NCBI GenBank assembly: GCA_030674155.1
Contig: JASPKP010004919.1
Coordinates: forward strand, 2,501-16,748
Direction: 5' to 3'
Length of the DNA: 14,248 nt
Source: Stramonita haemastoma
Taxonomy: Eukaryota > Mollusca > Gastropoda > Neogastropoda > Muricidae
Position 1 is the stretch's first letter; the number at the start of each line of letters is the position of its first letter. The notes under the pieces are model-generated. The model worked only from the letters and a program-made list of their open reading frames with translations. It was not told the DNA's origin and ran no database searches. Of the stretch, positions 1-8,472 are shown piece after piece. The position numbers and the translations under genes were made by a program.

Positions 1-541
1 ACAAAAACAAAGAAACCAACCTCAAATGCAATCTTTGCTAGAAGAAGAAAAAGTAACTCAAAGAATTATATCTATTTATAGATAAAGCACATAAAGATAA
101 TGAGAATAGAATATATTTCAAAAAGAAAACAAAAACAAAACACAAAACAACAATAAAAACTGGAGAAGGATAGAGAGAGTGAGAGACCAACCCATGAATA
201 TTCCATCTACAAGGCCAAAAATACTCTTAAGTTAGTTATGATGATATCAGGTTATAATCTACATAAACAATAACAATTATCGAATAAATCGTGTACTATA
301 TCAGAATTTGTTAATTGCTATTCACCTTTCGAAGCTGTAGCATGTTTTCTTAACAATCATACAGACATTAGCGAAGAGCAAAGAAAGTTAAATAAAAGTT
401 AAATAAGTGCTCCAAACCTGTACTGAGACTTTCCTTAATTGGTTACTGTCATTTGACAAAAAGTATTATAAAAATCGTTTTGAATCACATATAAATTGAT
501 GGACAACTTCAACAATAAAAATGTTTGTCTTCATATTTAAT
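1..541. other. AT-rich flank, probable LINE 3' UTR plus unknown sequence
   Basis: No gene is visible. The part nearest 541 is expected to be the 3' untranslated region of the minus-strand LINE. At 384-412 there is a short near-tandem AGTTAAATAA-type repeat. Positions 1-160 are A-rich on the plus strand, the wrong strand for a poly-A tail of the LINE. Confidence 0.5.
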
Positions 542-2042
542 TCAGGGCTGCCTGTTTAAAAGAATTTGCAAAATAACATATTCGGGGGGGAGCATAGCAA
601 GTGTGTTGGCACGGACTAGATCAAAATTAGGACAGTTCAGAAAATAGTGTTCGGCTGTCTCCTGTGCATTGCCACAAGCACACAATGGATCGTTTGCTAC
701 GTGACGTTGAAACATATCATATTTTAGATCACTTATTCCAAGTCGAAGTCGACAATGCAGTATTTGTTCTTTTCTTTCACCGTGATAAAAATACAAAGGT
801 ACAGTAGGATCATTTATAGATAAATATCGTTTGAATTGGCTTAAAGACTGACTATTTTTGATAGAATCTGGAAGAGAGTTCCACAGTAAAGTTGTTGACG
901 GAATGAAAGACTTTTTATATATTTCTGTGTTACACTTTGGTAAGCTACGTTCGTATGGCCTTCTTCTATGATACGGATTTATGTCGGTTACTAGTGCAGG
1001 AATAAGATCAACTAAGTATTGGGGACATAAACCATTAACCATTTTATGATAGTAACAGAGTTTGTGTCTGGCTCTTCGTTCTTTCAGAGTGCAGAATCCA
1101 GACTCTTGGTACAATTTTTCATGGGATGCGCCACGAACAGCTCCGACTATTGTTCGTATTGCATCAAGCTGTAACATTTCTAACGATTTTGACTGTGTTT
1201 CAGTACAATTATCCCATATTATGTCGGCATAGTCGAAATGAGGGAGGATAAATGACTTATACATTGTTTCAAGTGTTTTTCTATTAAGTTTATATTTATA
1301 GCTTTTAAGGCATGAAACCAACATAGTTACAGTATTTATTATGCTCTTAATATGCTCATCCCATTTACAATTGTCCTGAATGATGATACCTAGGTGTTTA
1401 TGCATACTTTTATTTTGAAGGTAGGTCGAGTCGAATGAAAGAGGCAGGATCGTGTTATTGTTGCGAGAAAAATTTAACAGCTCTGTTTTGTCTGCATTAA
1501 AGCTAACTTTCCAGCACTTGGCCCAGAAATCTATTTTTTCTAAATCTGAATTAAGTATTTCGGCGCGAATATTTGAATCGTTTAATGCTAAAGACATGCT
1601 AGTATCATCTGCGAATAGTCTTATATCAGATTCTATATTGTTCACAATGTCATTTATGAAAATTAGAAATAGTAATGGACCTAAGACTGATCCCTGAGGA
1701 ACGCCAGCACTTATAGTTTTAAAATCTGATTTATTTCCTTTAATAACTACTGCTTGGGAACGATTTGAAAGATAGTCAGTAAACCAGTCTAATAACTTAC
1801 CTCGTATACCATATGCTTTCATCTTGTGCAGGAGCCCTTTGTGCCAGACACGGTCAAACGCTTTTGATATGTCAAAATATACTGCCTGTGTTGTGATTCC
1901 TCTATCATATGAGGAACAAAGACTGTTGTATATACAAAGTAACTGGTTGACAGTAGAGTCTCTAGGAGTAAAACCTGATTGGAATAGAGAAAGAATGAGA
2001 TTTGAAGATAGGAAGTTTCGGTGAAGTATATTGGAGGTGTAG
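542..2042 (-). mobile_element. LINE (non-LTR retrotransposon) fragment
   Basis: This is the DNA that belongs to the retroelement itself, from the stop codon to the point where reverse transcriptase-like sequence gives way to the SINE head. The 5' boundary near 2042 is an estimate from where the protein stops resembling the family. The 3' untranslated part must extend left of 542. No poly-A, which would appear as a T-run on the plus strand, or other clear tail is visible, so the 3' boundary is open. I saw no target-site duplication. Confidence 0.85.
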
Positions 2043-2167
2043 TAGCATAGGGAGTGAGGGGTTAGAGCGCTTAGCTCACAATATGATGGCCCTGGATGGC
2101 CCTGGTTTGAGTTACTATCAAGACTTCTTTTTTTGGGTTTATTTTTTTCTCCTGGAGTGAGCATCAT
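542..2167 (-). pseudogene. 5'-truncated non-LTR retrotransposon reverse transcriptase (Jockey/I-like), N-terminus from antisense SINE
   Basis: The frame encodes the reverse transcriptase of a LINE-type element, which in this family copies element RNA into DNA at a nicked chromosomal site. Residue numbers count from the GTG codon at 2179-2177; the first real ATG is residue 5 (2167-2165). Seen: FQSGF at 66-70; motif A FDISKAFD at 102-109 with D103; motif B AGVPQGSVLGPLLF at 158-171; motif C FADD at 189-192; thumb-like HLGIII at 262-267; and a C-terminal CxC-x8-H-x4-C knuckle (C500, C502, H511, C516). The stop TGA is at 544-542. No stop interrupts the frame, so this part is fairly young. The endonuclease and the earliest reverse transcriptase motifs are missing, as expected for a 5'-truncated insertion. 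Residues 1 to about 45 have no reverse transcriptase character and lie antisense to the SINE at 2043-2315. The reverse transcriptase identity is near certain; the clade (Jockey, I/Nimb or CR1-like) is not settled. Confidence 0.93.
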
Positions 2168-2315
2168 TACTGACTCCACTGCATCAAAAAGTCCTTTATA
2201 TGAGATAATAAACTTGAGGTTCTAAGTACGAATGTACGTAGACATTTTTTCCTCACATGTTAAAACCTGTTTTTCCTTTAGGGAGAGTTGGTCATTGCAT
2301 ACCAGAATAAATTCG
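2043..2315 (+). mobile_element. tRNA-derived SINE copy 1 (diverged)
   Basis: The head near 2043-2110 has a tRNA-like layout: a degenerate A box around TAGCATAGGG, then GGTTAGAGCGCTTAGCTCAC, then a decayed B-box region GGTTTGAGTTA. The following core (CTCCTGGAGTGAGCATC, GACTCCACTG, AAAGTCCTTTATATGAGA, then GAGGTTCTAAGTACGAATG) aligns segment by segment with the minus-strand SINE at 9925-10262. GGCCCTGGAT is partly duplicated in the head. The copy sits head-to-head with the truncated 5' end of the LINE, and its antisense supplies the open frame upstream of the reverse transcriptase. Confidence 0.75.
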
Positions 2316-2321
2316 TTCCAG

Positions 2322-2465
2322 TTATTCGGAAGAGACTACAAACCGAGACCCTGTGTACTAACGCACACAGAAACTCTTGCACACACATTAAAACCCCGTT
2401 CCGCCTTTCGGAAGAGCAGGCCGTTATGTGCTGGTAGGAGCGGATTACAAAAATTATTTGTAAAA
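2322..2465 (+). mobile_element. partial second SINE core, same family and strand
   Basis: The core begins again here: GAGACTACAAACCGAGACCC, then ACGCACACAG, then GCACACACATTAAAACCCCG, CGCCTTTCGGAAGAGCAGG and TTATGTGCTGGTAGGAGCGG. All match the core of the 9925-10262 copy in the same order. There is no tRNA-like head, so this is either a headless fragment or the second half of a tandem/nested insertion behind the copy at 2043-2315. Confidence 0.75.
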
Positions 2466-2756
2466 AACCAGCATGCACACAGGTATCGTGTTTAGACACC
2501 ATCCCTGAGAAAAAAAATCGGGGAGTTGGAATCCCCAGGGTGGTTTGGGGATGTATATGGCAACGTTCTGGTGGCTCCTGCGACGGTACTGGAACCATTC
2601 CTATCGGTCATTGCCTTTCCAATGGACCATTCCAGTGGCATGGAGAGGAGGGAGTCTGCTGCATGGGTAACAGCTTGCCCTCCATACTTACTTACCCAGG
2701 CTTTGCGCTCTAAAGACTAGAGCGCAACTCCATAGTCTTCCGAGACTGATGGGTGC

Positions 2757-2851
<95 letters not shown>

Positions 2852-3060
2852 ACTACTACTACGACTACTACTACTACCACCAGAATGAAGCAATGACCAT
2901 TTTTGTATATAAAAAAATCACCGCATTTACACGGGTGTCATGTTTAGACACCATCCCCGAAGTCGGAATTTCTGGGAAAATGGTATATTTTAGGTGAAAT
3001 CTCACCATTGGTAAACCTCTGAGCTGTAGCTGAGGACGAAAAAAAAAAAGAAGAAAAGTT
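2466..3060. repeat. unnamed repeat-like block around a (TAC)n/(TGC)n array
   Basis: A hairpin-like segment around TGTTTAGACACCATCCC occurs twice in direct orientation, near 2479-2510 and 2929-2960, flanking a block with the triplet array. The second occurrence can pair GGTGTC (2934-2939) with GACACC (2947-2952). A separate perfect 9-bp stem with a 7-base loop lies at 2703-2727 (TTGCGCTCT/AGAGCGCAA), just upstream of the array. The right part ends in an A-rich run near 3041-3060, which could be an element tail. No coding capacity was recognised. Confidence 0.45.
2758..2880. repeat. compound triplet microsatellite (TAC)n(TGC)n(TAC)n
   Basis: TAC runs from 2758 to 2811 (18 units), TGC from 2812 to 2850 (13 units), and interrupted TAC units continue to about 2880. 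The poly-Tyr/poly-Cys frame through it is an artefact of the array. Confidence 0.97.
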
Positions 3061-3239
3061 TTACCATGTAAAAATTGTTTGCTCTCTCATAACTTTCTTT
3101 CAGCATTAAAATATCTCTGACCTAATTCAAAACAATAAAAAGAAAGAAAAAAACAAAAGAAATAAACCCATCAGCTAAATATGTTAGGATGATGCAATGA
3201 TACTGCTATGGAACTGCTTTGAGACTTCTTGGCAAGGCG
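3061..3239. other. unassigned intergenic DNA
   Basis: AT-rich sequence with an A-rich stretch near 3128-3165. No gene, hairpin or recognisable repeat was seen. Confidence 0.4.
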
Positions 3240-3535
3240 ATACTCTTTACTTCCTATCATAATGTATCCCCACGTCAACTGGGTGCAAAAAATACATACA
3301 CAGGCAGTGTTGGTAAGGTAAATTGGGCAACCCTCGCAAAATCAAAATCGCATTCATAAAGTCAATGAAACTTGACTCCTGATCCCAGTCTTCCCACTGA
3401 GCCCACAGCAGACTCACTCTGGGTAGGAGTCGGCCAGGGACTAAAAATATCCCCATCATTTTCATGGGATTCGAACCGCAATCCTCCAGCCTGTAACTCA
3501 AGACACTAACAACTGTGTCATGATGGTTGGTCTTC
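3240..3535 (-). mobile_element. tRNA-derived SINE, second family, exact B box
   Basis: Reading the minus strand, the head contains GGTTCGAATCC (3467-3477), an exact match to the RNA polymerase III B box. An A-box-like stretch TGACACAGTTGTTAGTG lies about 35 bases upstream. Downstream is a body of about 220 bases that shows no clear match to the other SINEs here. The tRNA likeness is confined to the head, so this is a SINE and not a tRNA gene. Both ends are approximate, and no clear tail or target duplication was seen. Confidence 0.65.
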
Positions 3536-3844
3536 TGTAATATTTCTGGTTGTCTTGGTTTGTACTATTCTTTCCTTTTCCAGCTGTCATCCTCCACCAA
3601 AATCCTTTTTCGTCTATGCCTGTCTCTTATCCTTCACCCTCTTTTACCCATTGCCTACTTAAATTTTTCTACCCTCTCACCGCCACCCCCACCCCCACCC
3701 AGCACTCACCCCCATCCTCAAAACCTTAAAACAGGGGACATTTTTATGGAGCAAACAGGTAGTGGAATACTGTTTGATCTGCAATAACTTTCTTTCTGGC
3801 TACGATTAGCCTACGTTTTAGCAACCACCTATGGGTGAGAAAAA
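3536..3844. other. unassigned intergenic DNA with a C-rich tract
   Basis: A pyrimidine-rich stretch at 3570-3720 includes C-runs at 3686-3690, 3692-3696, 3698-3700 and 3709-3713. The other strand therefore has G-quadruplex-like runs, with one loop slightly over the usual length. No gene was recognised. Confidence 0.45.
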
Positions 3845-3970
3845 CAGCTTTGATCGGTGTGGATACTGAAAGGTGAGTGACCAGAATCAATCAGCACAGG
3901 TGACTTCAAAGACGTCAATAGCTAGGAAATTACACTGACGATTTGTCATGGATAGTTTTGGGTGAGAAAA
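3845..3970 (+). repeat. family A repeat, copy 1 (diverged)
   Basis: It has CTTTGATC at 3848-3855 and CAGGTGACTTCAAAGACG at 3897-3914, followed by weaker matches (CAATAGCTAGG, TGTCATGGATAG) to the right part of the copy at 8473-8894. The middle segment is shorter than in that copy. Orientation is defined so that GCTTTGATC precedes CAGGTGACTTC. Confidence 0.65.
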
Positions 3971-4134
3971 GTGGCCAGAGGTTCTCTTGATTTGCTCACA
4001 GGTTGGGTTTTTTTTTTAATTCTTGCAGATCATTTCTAAACCTAGTCTCCTCTTTCTAGTGACTCCCCTACTATTTTCTCTTTCATATCCTCAATGTATC
4101 AGCTAACTCTGTGTGTGCCTCTGTGTGTGTGTGT

Positions 4135-4167
<33 letters not shown>

Positions 4168-4328
4168 TTTGGGTAGGTGGGTGGGTGGGTGGGTGGCTGT
4201 GTTTGGTGAGCCTGTGTGTGTGCAGATAACTGTGACAATTTCCTTAAACCTAACAAACTGTACAGCCTGGAGTCAGATACAAGAAAAAGAGAAGAGATTA
4301 TAAAAAAAAGGGGGGGAGAAAGCAGGAG
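3971..4328. other. intergenic DNA with GT and GGGT arrays
   Basis: Contains (GT)n at about 4111-4167 and (GGGT)n at about 4171-4195. A purine run with A8 and G7 follows at about 4300-4325, just outside the left arm of the family A inverted pair. No gene was seen. Confidence 0.8.
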
Positions 4329-4755
4329 ACACACCAACTTCAATACAGAAAACAAAACCTCTCAGACAAAAGCTCTTTCCATAAGCAGTTAACCATGACC
4401 AGGCGTCACCCTGATTACCTGGCTGTTAACGTCTTTGAAGTCACCTGTGCCCCAGTCATGGTCCTTGCACAAGGAGAAACAGCCACGCATGATTGGCTGG
4501 AATAGTCACGCTTCAGTAGCTGTGCTGATCAAAGCTGTGACTGAGGCCTGGTTGCTGAAAGGTTGTTGTGGGGGTGAAGAATGGTGCTGCACAGTGAACA
4601 GTTTTGCTGCTGCTGCTTGTTCGCTTTTTTTCTAGCACTAAGTCCTGTGTTTAGACTTTTAGGGATCAGCACAGACAGTTTAAATCATAACAAAATAATC
4701 CTCGTCTCTATATTGAATTCATGAAAAGAAAACTTCATGGCGAAAGAGTCAGGAG
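4329..4755 (-). repeat. family A repeat, copy 2: left arm of long inverted repeat
   Basis: This is nearly identical, in reverse complement, to 8473-8894. Across 4394-4630 I count only about seven differences by eye, so roughly 95% or better. Conserved blocks are the reverse complement of CAGGTGACTTCAAAGACG at 4430-4447 and GATCAAAG at 4527-4534. Beyond 4640 similarity decays but continues (CATAACAAAATAATCCTC). It contains no tRNA head, B box or protein motif. The short open frames here are mirrored in the other arm simply because the DNA is duplicated. Confidence 0.88.
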
Positions 4756-4970
4756 CAAGAGGATTTGTGTTTTGGGGGTAATGCAATTCACTGGAATGTG
4801 GAAGTAATGGGTTTATATTTGCAGTTGGGGTGAGTTTAGCCTCTGATCTTACATAATATTGGAAGTAAGAGTTTGAGCTTCTGTGGACTCTTTCAGTTTG
4901 ATGGGACCCCCCTCTCCCTTGCACCTATTTAACATTGAGTGTGTACAAACCAAGGCTCCATTGTAAATGC
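4756..4970. other. unassigned intergenic DNA
   Basis: No gene or repeat recognised. It lies between the left inverted-repeat arm and an AT array. Confidence 0.4.
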
Positions 4971-5058
4971 ATATATATAGAGAGAGATATATATATATAT
5001 ATAGATATATAGATATAGATATAGATATATAGATATATAGATATATATATATATATAA
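4971..5058. repeat. (AT)n/(GATATA)n microsatellite
   Basis: Imperfect TA and GATATA units, interrupted by GAGAGA near 4980. Confidence 0.95.
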
Positions 5059-5379
5059 TCTTGTTTGTCTAATACTTTTCTTAACAATGGCGTATTATTT
5101 AAGGAAAAGAAATGACATCTTAAGCACAGATGAAATCTCATTTTTATCAGTCACTAAAGGCTGTTTTTGCTAACTGTATTTTTGTAAAAAAGCACATAAT
5201 TCATAGTGTAAGTAATCGACTGGATAATGTCCCCTTTTGGAGAAAAAAAATGAACTGATGGAAGAAGTGACAATGAGAGAGTGACAAACAGTGGCACAAA
5301 CATCATCGCCACAAACAGAAGCCTGGTTGTTGGCCCTTCCCAGCATCCTGCAAAACATGATCAATCACCACTACGATTG
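5059..5379. other. unassigned intergenic DNA
   Basis: No gene recognised. The stretch from about 5281 may be a very diverged outer part of the adjacent family A copy, but I could not align it convincingly. Confidence 0.35.
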
Positions 5380-5505
5380 TATTACCTCGCCCTGAGTGTC
5401 TTTGAAGTCAGCTGCACCCAAGCTTTGACTCGTATGCAAGTAGGAAAGCAATGGTTAATCAGTCCTGAGCCCTCATACTTCATTAGTCCTACTGATCAAA
5501 GCCAT
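5380..5505 (-). repeat. family A repeat, copy 3 (strongly diverged)
   Basis: GTCTTTGAAGTCAGCTG at 5399-5415 and GATCAAAG at 5494-5501 occur in the order and roughly the spacing of the minus-oriented copy at 4329-4755, with TATTACCTCG just before them. The intervening sequence is poorly conserved. Confidence 0.55.
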
Positions 5506-5831
5506 TTTCGTTCCTGAATATGGACGCAAAAATATCATCCTAGTGCTGAATTATGATGGAGAGTGAACTATTTTATTAAGTAGAGAAGTAGTTAATATAA
5601 AGTTCGATGACATCAAGAGAGGGAAGTTCCGGACATTAGCTAACTTTCAGAAAGCTGGGTCTTTTATGTAAGACTGTCAGACAATGTTAAACCATTCAGT
5701 TGTGCCAACAGGATCAATCCATCAATAAATCGTTCAGCTGTTCCCAAAACATCAAAAGGTAAATGGATTAATTGACCAGTTTGTTGACTGTCTCAAAACA
5801 ATAGACTTTGCTTTTAATCAAACAAACGAAC
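5506..5831. other. unassigned intergenic DNA
   Basis: No gene, array or recognisable repeat was seen. Confidence 0.4.
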
Positions 5832-6065
5832 AGCCAACAAAACTGCTCAGTCTGCAAGGCATTTCTTCAGAACAATGACATTTTAACCCACATCACCCCG
5901 ATCATAAGATTAACTTTGATTAGTGTGGTCACTTGATCATGACCAACTCCAACCAGTCAAGCATGACTTTTCTTCTTCTGCAGGGGCTATGTACCTGTAG
6001 TCTAACTGACTTGAAAGTAGTTCACGGGGCAGGTAAAGAGACTGGTCATTGGTCATGCTCAGGTG
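5832..6065 (+). repeat. family A repeat, copy 4 (diverged)
   Basis: It follows the order of the 8473-8894 copy: AAAACTGCTCAGTCTGCAAGG, CTTTGATT at 5914-5921, CCAACCAGTCAAGCATGAC, then CTGACTTGAAAG at 6006-6017 and ACTGGTCATTGGTCATG. The CAGGTG core is degraded. Confidence 0.5.
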
Positions 6066-6274
6066 ATCAGTGACAGAGTTCCAAAAGCCAGCAGAGCGTT
6101 TGTTTGTTTTCTGCATTCAGCTCCATGTCCTGTTTTTTCTGTGTTGTTCTCATGCTTTGCTGTCCCTCTCTTCTTCAGTCTAACTGTCTTTCTTTTCTGC
6201 CAGGAAGGAGAAATCTTTGGTTTGTTTTTTTTATGCCCGTAATATGAGCTTGGGCGAGTGTATGTGTCCATGCA
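6066..6274. other. unassigned intergenic DNA
   Basis: Pyrimidine-rich sequence around 6110-6235. No gene was seen. Confidence 0.4.
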
Positions 6275-6299
6275 TGTGTGTGTTTGTGTTTGTGTGTGT

Positions 6300-6356
<57 letters not shown>

Positions 6357-6382
6357 TGTGTCTGTGTCTGTGTGTGTGTGTG
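6275..6382. repeat. (GT)n microsatellite with GTCT interruptions
   Basis: About 100 bases of GT dinucleotides with TGTCTG units at 6354-6370. Alternating purine-pyrimidine DNA of this length can adopt Z-form. Confidence 0.96.
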
Positions 6383-6582
6383 CTGTGAGGTCCCACAATT
6401 ACGATGACCCTACTAATAACAATCATTCAGTTCACCATCACAATGATTACATTATAGTAAATCCACAATTATCAACATCGATGTCGCTGTTGTTGCTGTT
6501 GTTACTTCATAATTTTCAAGAAAACCAATTATGCAACATTTAAACTTATTGCTGTTATCATCATCACTGTCATCATTATTGC

Positions 6583-6645
<63 letters not shown>
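6583..6645. repeat. (ATC)n microsatellite
   Basis: About 21 uninterrupted CAT units, preceded by scattered imperfect ones from 6556. The poly-Ser and poly-Asp frames through it are artefacts. Confidence 0.97.
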
Positions 6646-7225
6646 TACAAATTGCACTTGCCATTGCCTATCTCTATCCATTTTTCTGTTCAATCACTGA
6701 TCGAAAAAATGAATGCATCACAGGTTTCATCCTGTCTGAAACCATAATGGGCTTCCTCCCCCTTTCCCTGCCCCCTTCCTCCCCTCCCCCTTGCTTTCGT
6801 TGGGGTTTTTTTTTCATCCATTAGACTATGAACTGTGTGTTTAGAGAATAAAGCATGGTTCCATGTGCTATATACAGTTAATGCCTATAAAAGAAAACAG
6901 TGTTTTAAAAAAGAGTTGTCATGGGAAAAGCTCTGCAGAAAAAAAGCCATTCTGGTAGGTTATCAACCACATGTACCCACCAACACAAGCACAAGTAGGG
7001 AAGAGGGGGTATAGGGGGAGGGGGGAGTTCTACTGCCCCTGTTACTAGTGCACTCTCCACAGGACAGGACCTCGAATTTCATGCAAAAAAATCTGCTGTG
7101 ACCGTAAATGACATTCAACATAACCTACATTCCTATACAATCACTTTTTCCTTCATTCTCCTCATTCACATTCTTGCCACTATCATATTAGGGTGCGAGC
7201 TAGTTTGAAACTCAGTTCACCTGGT
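6646..7225. other. unassigned intergenic DNA with C-rich and G-rich tracts
   Basis: No gene recognised. C-runs at 6758-6762, 6766-6768, 6771-6775, 6781-6784 and 6786-6790, and G-runs at 6998-7000, 7005-7009, 7014-7018 and 7020-7025, both fit the spacing of a G-quadruplex motif, on opposite strands. Confidence 0.6.
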
Positions 7226-7540
7226 GCAACAAAACTGCGGTTCATTCAATCAGCAATGCAGTTCTACCTTCAGCCTATGATGCTTTAGGCGATTGACCAC
7301 CATCCCAGCTATTGACGAGAGCCTTCATAGCCTCTACACCATCACAAGAACTGCTTTGATCAGCATGGTTAGTTACTAAGGCGTGACTGACAAGAGCCAA
7401 TCATGCGTGACTTTGTCTCCTTGTACATGGAGGAAGGTTTGGCCACTGGTGACTTCAAAGGCATTCATGGTGAGGTCATGACAGTGACAGTTTGTGGCAG
7501 TCGGCTGGCCAGAGACAGAGTGTCTAGTGAGGCTTTGTCT
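7226..7540 (+). repeat. family A repeat, copy 5
   Basis: GCAACAAAACTGCGGTTCA, CTTTGATC (7354-7361), CCAATCATGCGTGAC, TCTCCTTGTACATGG and ACTGGTGACTTCAAAGGC (7445-7462) occur in the family order. Its right part falls inside the first unit of the tandem duplication that starts at 7387. Confidence 0.7.
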
Positions 7541-7845
7541 CTTAAAGTTAGAAAGTGTGTGCACCTGACTGTGTCATTGGGGTTTTATCAGTGTGGCTGT
7601 TGCAGGAAAATGCGAACCTTTTGAAGTTGTTTTTTCTTATGCAATACTCTGTGTTGTGTTATGTTGTTCTGTGATATGATGGGTTTGTTGTTTTGTATTG
7701 TATTGTCTTGTATTGTATTGTATTGCATTGCATTGTATCATAATGTATCACATCATTTCATACACTATCACATTATATTACATCAAATTGCATTGTATCG
7801 TACTGTATTATATTGTTTTGTTTTGAATTGTATTGTATTGTATGG
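7387..7845 (+). repeat. tandem duplication, unit 1 (about 459 bp)
   Basis: It runs from CTGACAAGAGCCAATCATG to the end of the first ATTGT-rich tract. Matching landmarks in unit 2 are offset by 459 bases at the start. Both units share TGGAGGAAGGTTTGGCCACT, GTCGGCTGGCCAGAGACA, TGCACCTGACTGTGTCATTG and a terminal TTTTGAATTGTATTG. The small frame at 7403-7624 is not credited as a gene because unit 2 does not preserve it. Confidence 0.9.
7681..7845. repeat. (TATTG)n-derived pentanucleotide array in unit 1
   Basis: Degenerate five-base periodicity (TATTG, CATTG, TATCA, CATCA). It ends at the junction with unit 2. Confidence 0.9.
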
Positions 7846-8345
7846 CTGACAATAGCCAGTCATGCATGACTTTGTCTCCCTGAGCATGGAGGAAGGTTTG
7901 GCCACTGGTGACTTCAAAGACATTCATGGTGAGGTCATGACAGTGACAGTTGGTCACAGTCGGCTGGCCAGAGACACAGTGTCTAGTGAGGCTTTGTCTC
8001 TTGAGTTAGAAAGTGTGTGCACCTGACTGTGTCATTGGGGTTTTATCAGTGTGGCTATTGCAGGAAAGTGTCAACCATTTGAAGTTGTTTTTTCATCTGC
8101 AGTACTCTGTGTTGTGTTATGTTGTTGTGTCATGTTGTATGGGATGTGATAGGTTTGTTGTATTGTATTGTATTGTATTGTATTGTATTGTATTGTATTG
8201 TATTGTATTGTATTGTGTTGTGTTGCATTGCATTGCATTGTATCATATAGTATCGCATCATATCATACCATATCACATTGTATTGTATCAGATTGCATTG
8301 TATTCTATTCTATTCTATTGTTTTGATTTGAATTGTATTGTATCT
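7846..8345 (+). repeat. tandem duplication, unit 2 (about 500 bp), includes family A copy 6
   Basis: This is a direct copy of 7387-7845 with scattered substitutions and a longer pentanucleotide array. It includes the right half of family A (ACTGGTGACTTCAAAGAC at 7904-7921) but lacks the CTTTGATC half, because the duplicated unit begins inside the element. Confidence 0.9.
8150..8345. repeat. (TATTG)n pentanucleotide array in unit 2
   Basis: A run of perfect TATTG units at about 8158-8215, followed by degenerate CATTG, TATCA and CTATT units. It is more homogeneous than its partner in unit 1. Confidence 0.95.
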
Positions 8346-8472
8346 ATTGAATTACATACCATTGCATCATATTTTCAATCATGCCCGATTTATTTACATC
8401 AGTTTGGCTAAAACTGGCATGGTCTACCATGGAAAAACATGTTAACATGGAAATACGAATCTACTTTCTCTA
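8346..8472. other. spacer between tandem duplication and right inverted-repeat arm
   Basis: No gene seen. Short self-complementary CATGG/CCATGG elements occur near 8418-8450. Confidence 0.4.

Noticed and set aside
1452..2024. Plus-strand frames at 1452-1697 and 1824-2024
   Set aside because: They are antisense shadows of the reverse transcriptase frame.
2749..2997. Open frame with poly-Tyr and poly-Cys
   Set aside because: It is a translation of the TAC/TGC microsatellite, with no non-repetitive domain or homology visible.
3460..3535. Possible true tRNA gene around the exact B box
   Set aside because: The sequence upstream of the B box does not fold into a convincing cloverleaf by eye, and the homologous unit continues as a SINE-like body. 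SINE head is the better call.
6452..6664. Open frame with a long poly-Asp run (and poly-Ser on the other strand)
   Set aside because: Antisense and sense readings of the ATC array only.
7660..8345. CRISPR-like regularity from repeated blocks
   Set aside because: There are two long tandem units and a simple-sequence array, with no short identical repeats separated by unique spacers, in eukaryotic context.
7661..8411. Hydrophobic repetitive frames (IVLYC type) across the ATTGT arrays
   Set aside because: They are translations of the pentanucleotide; the membrane-like composition is an artefact of T-rich repeats.
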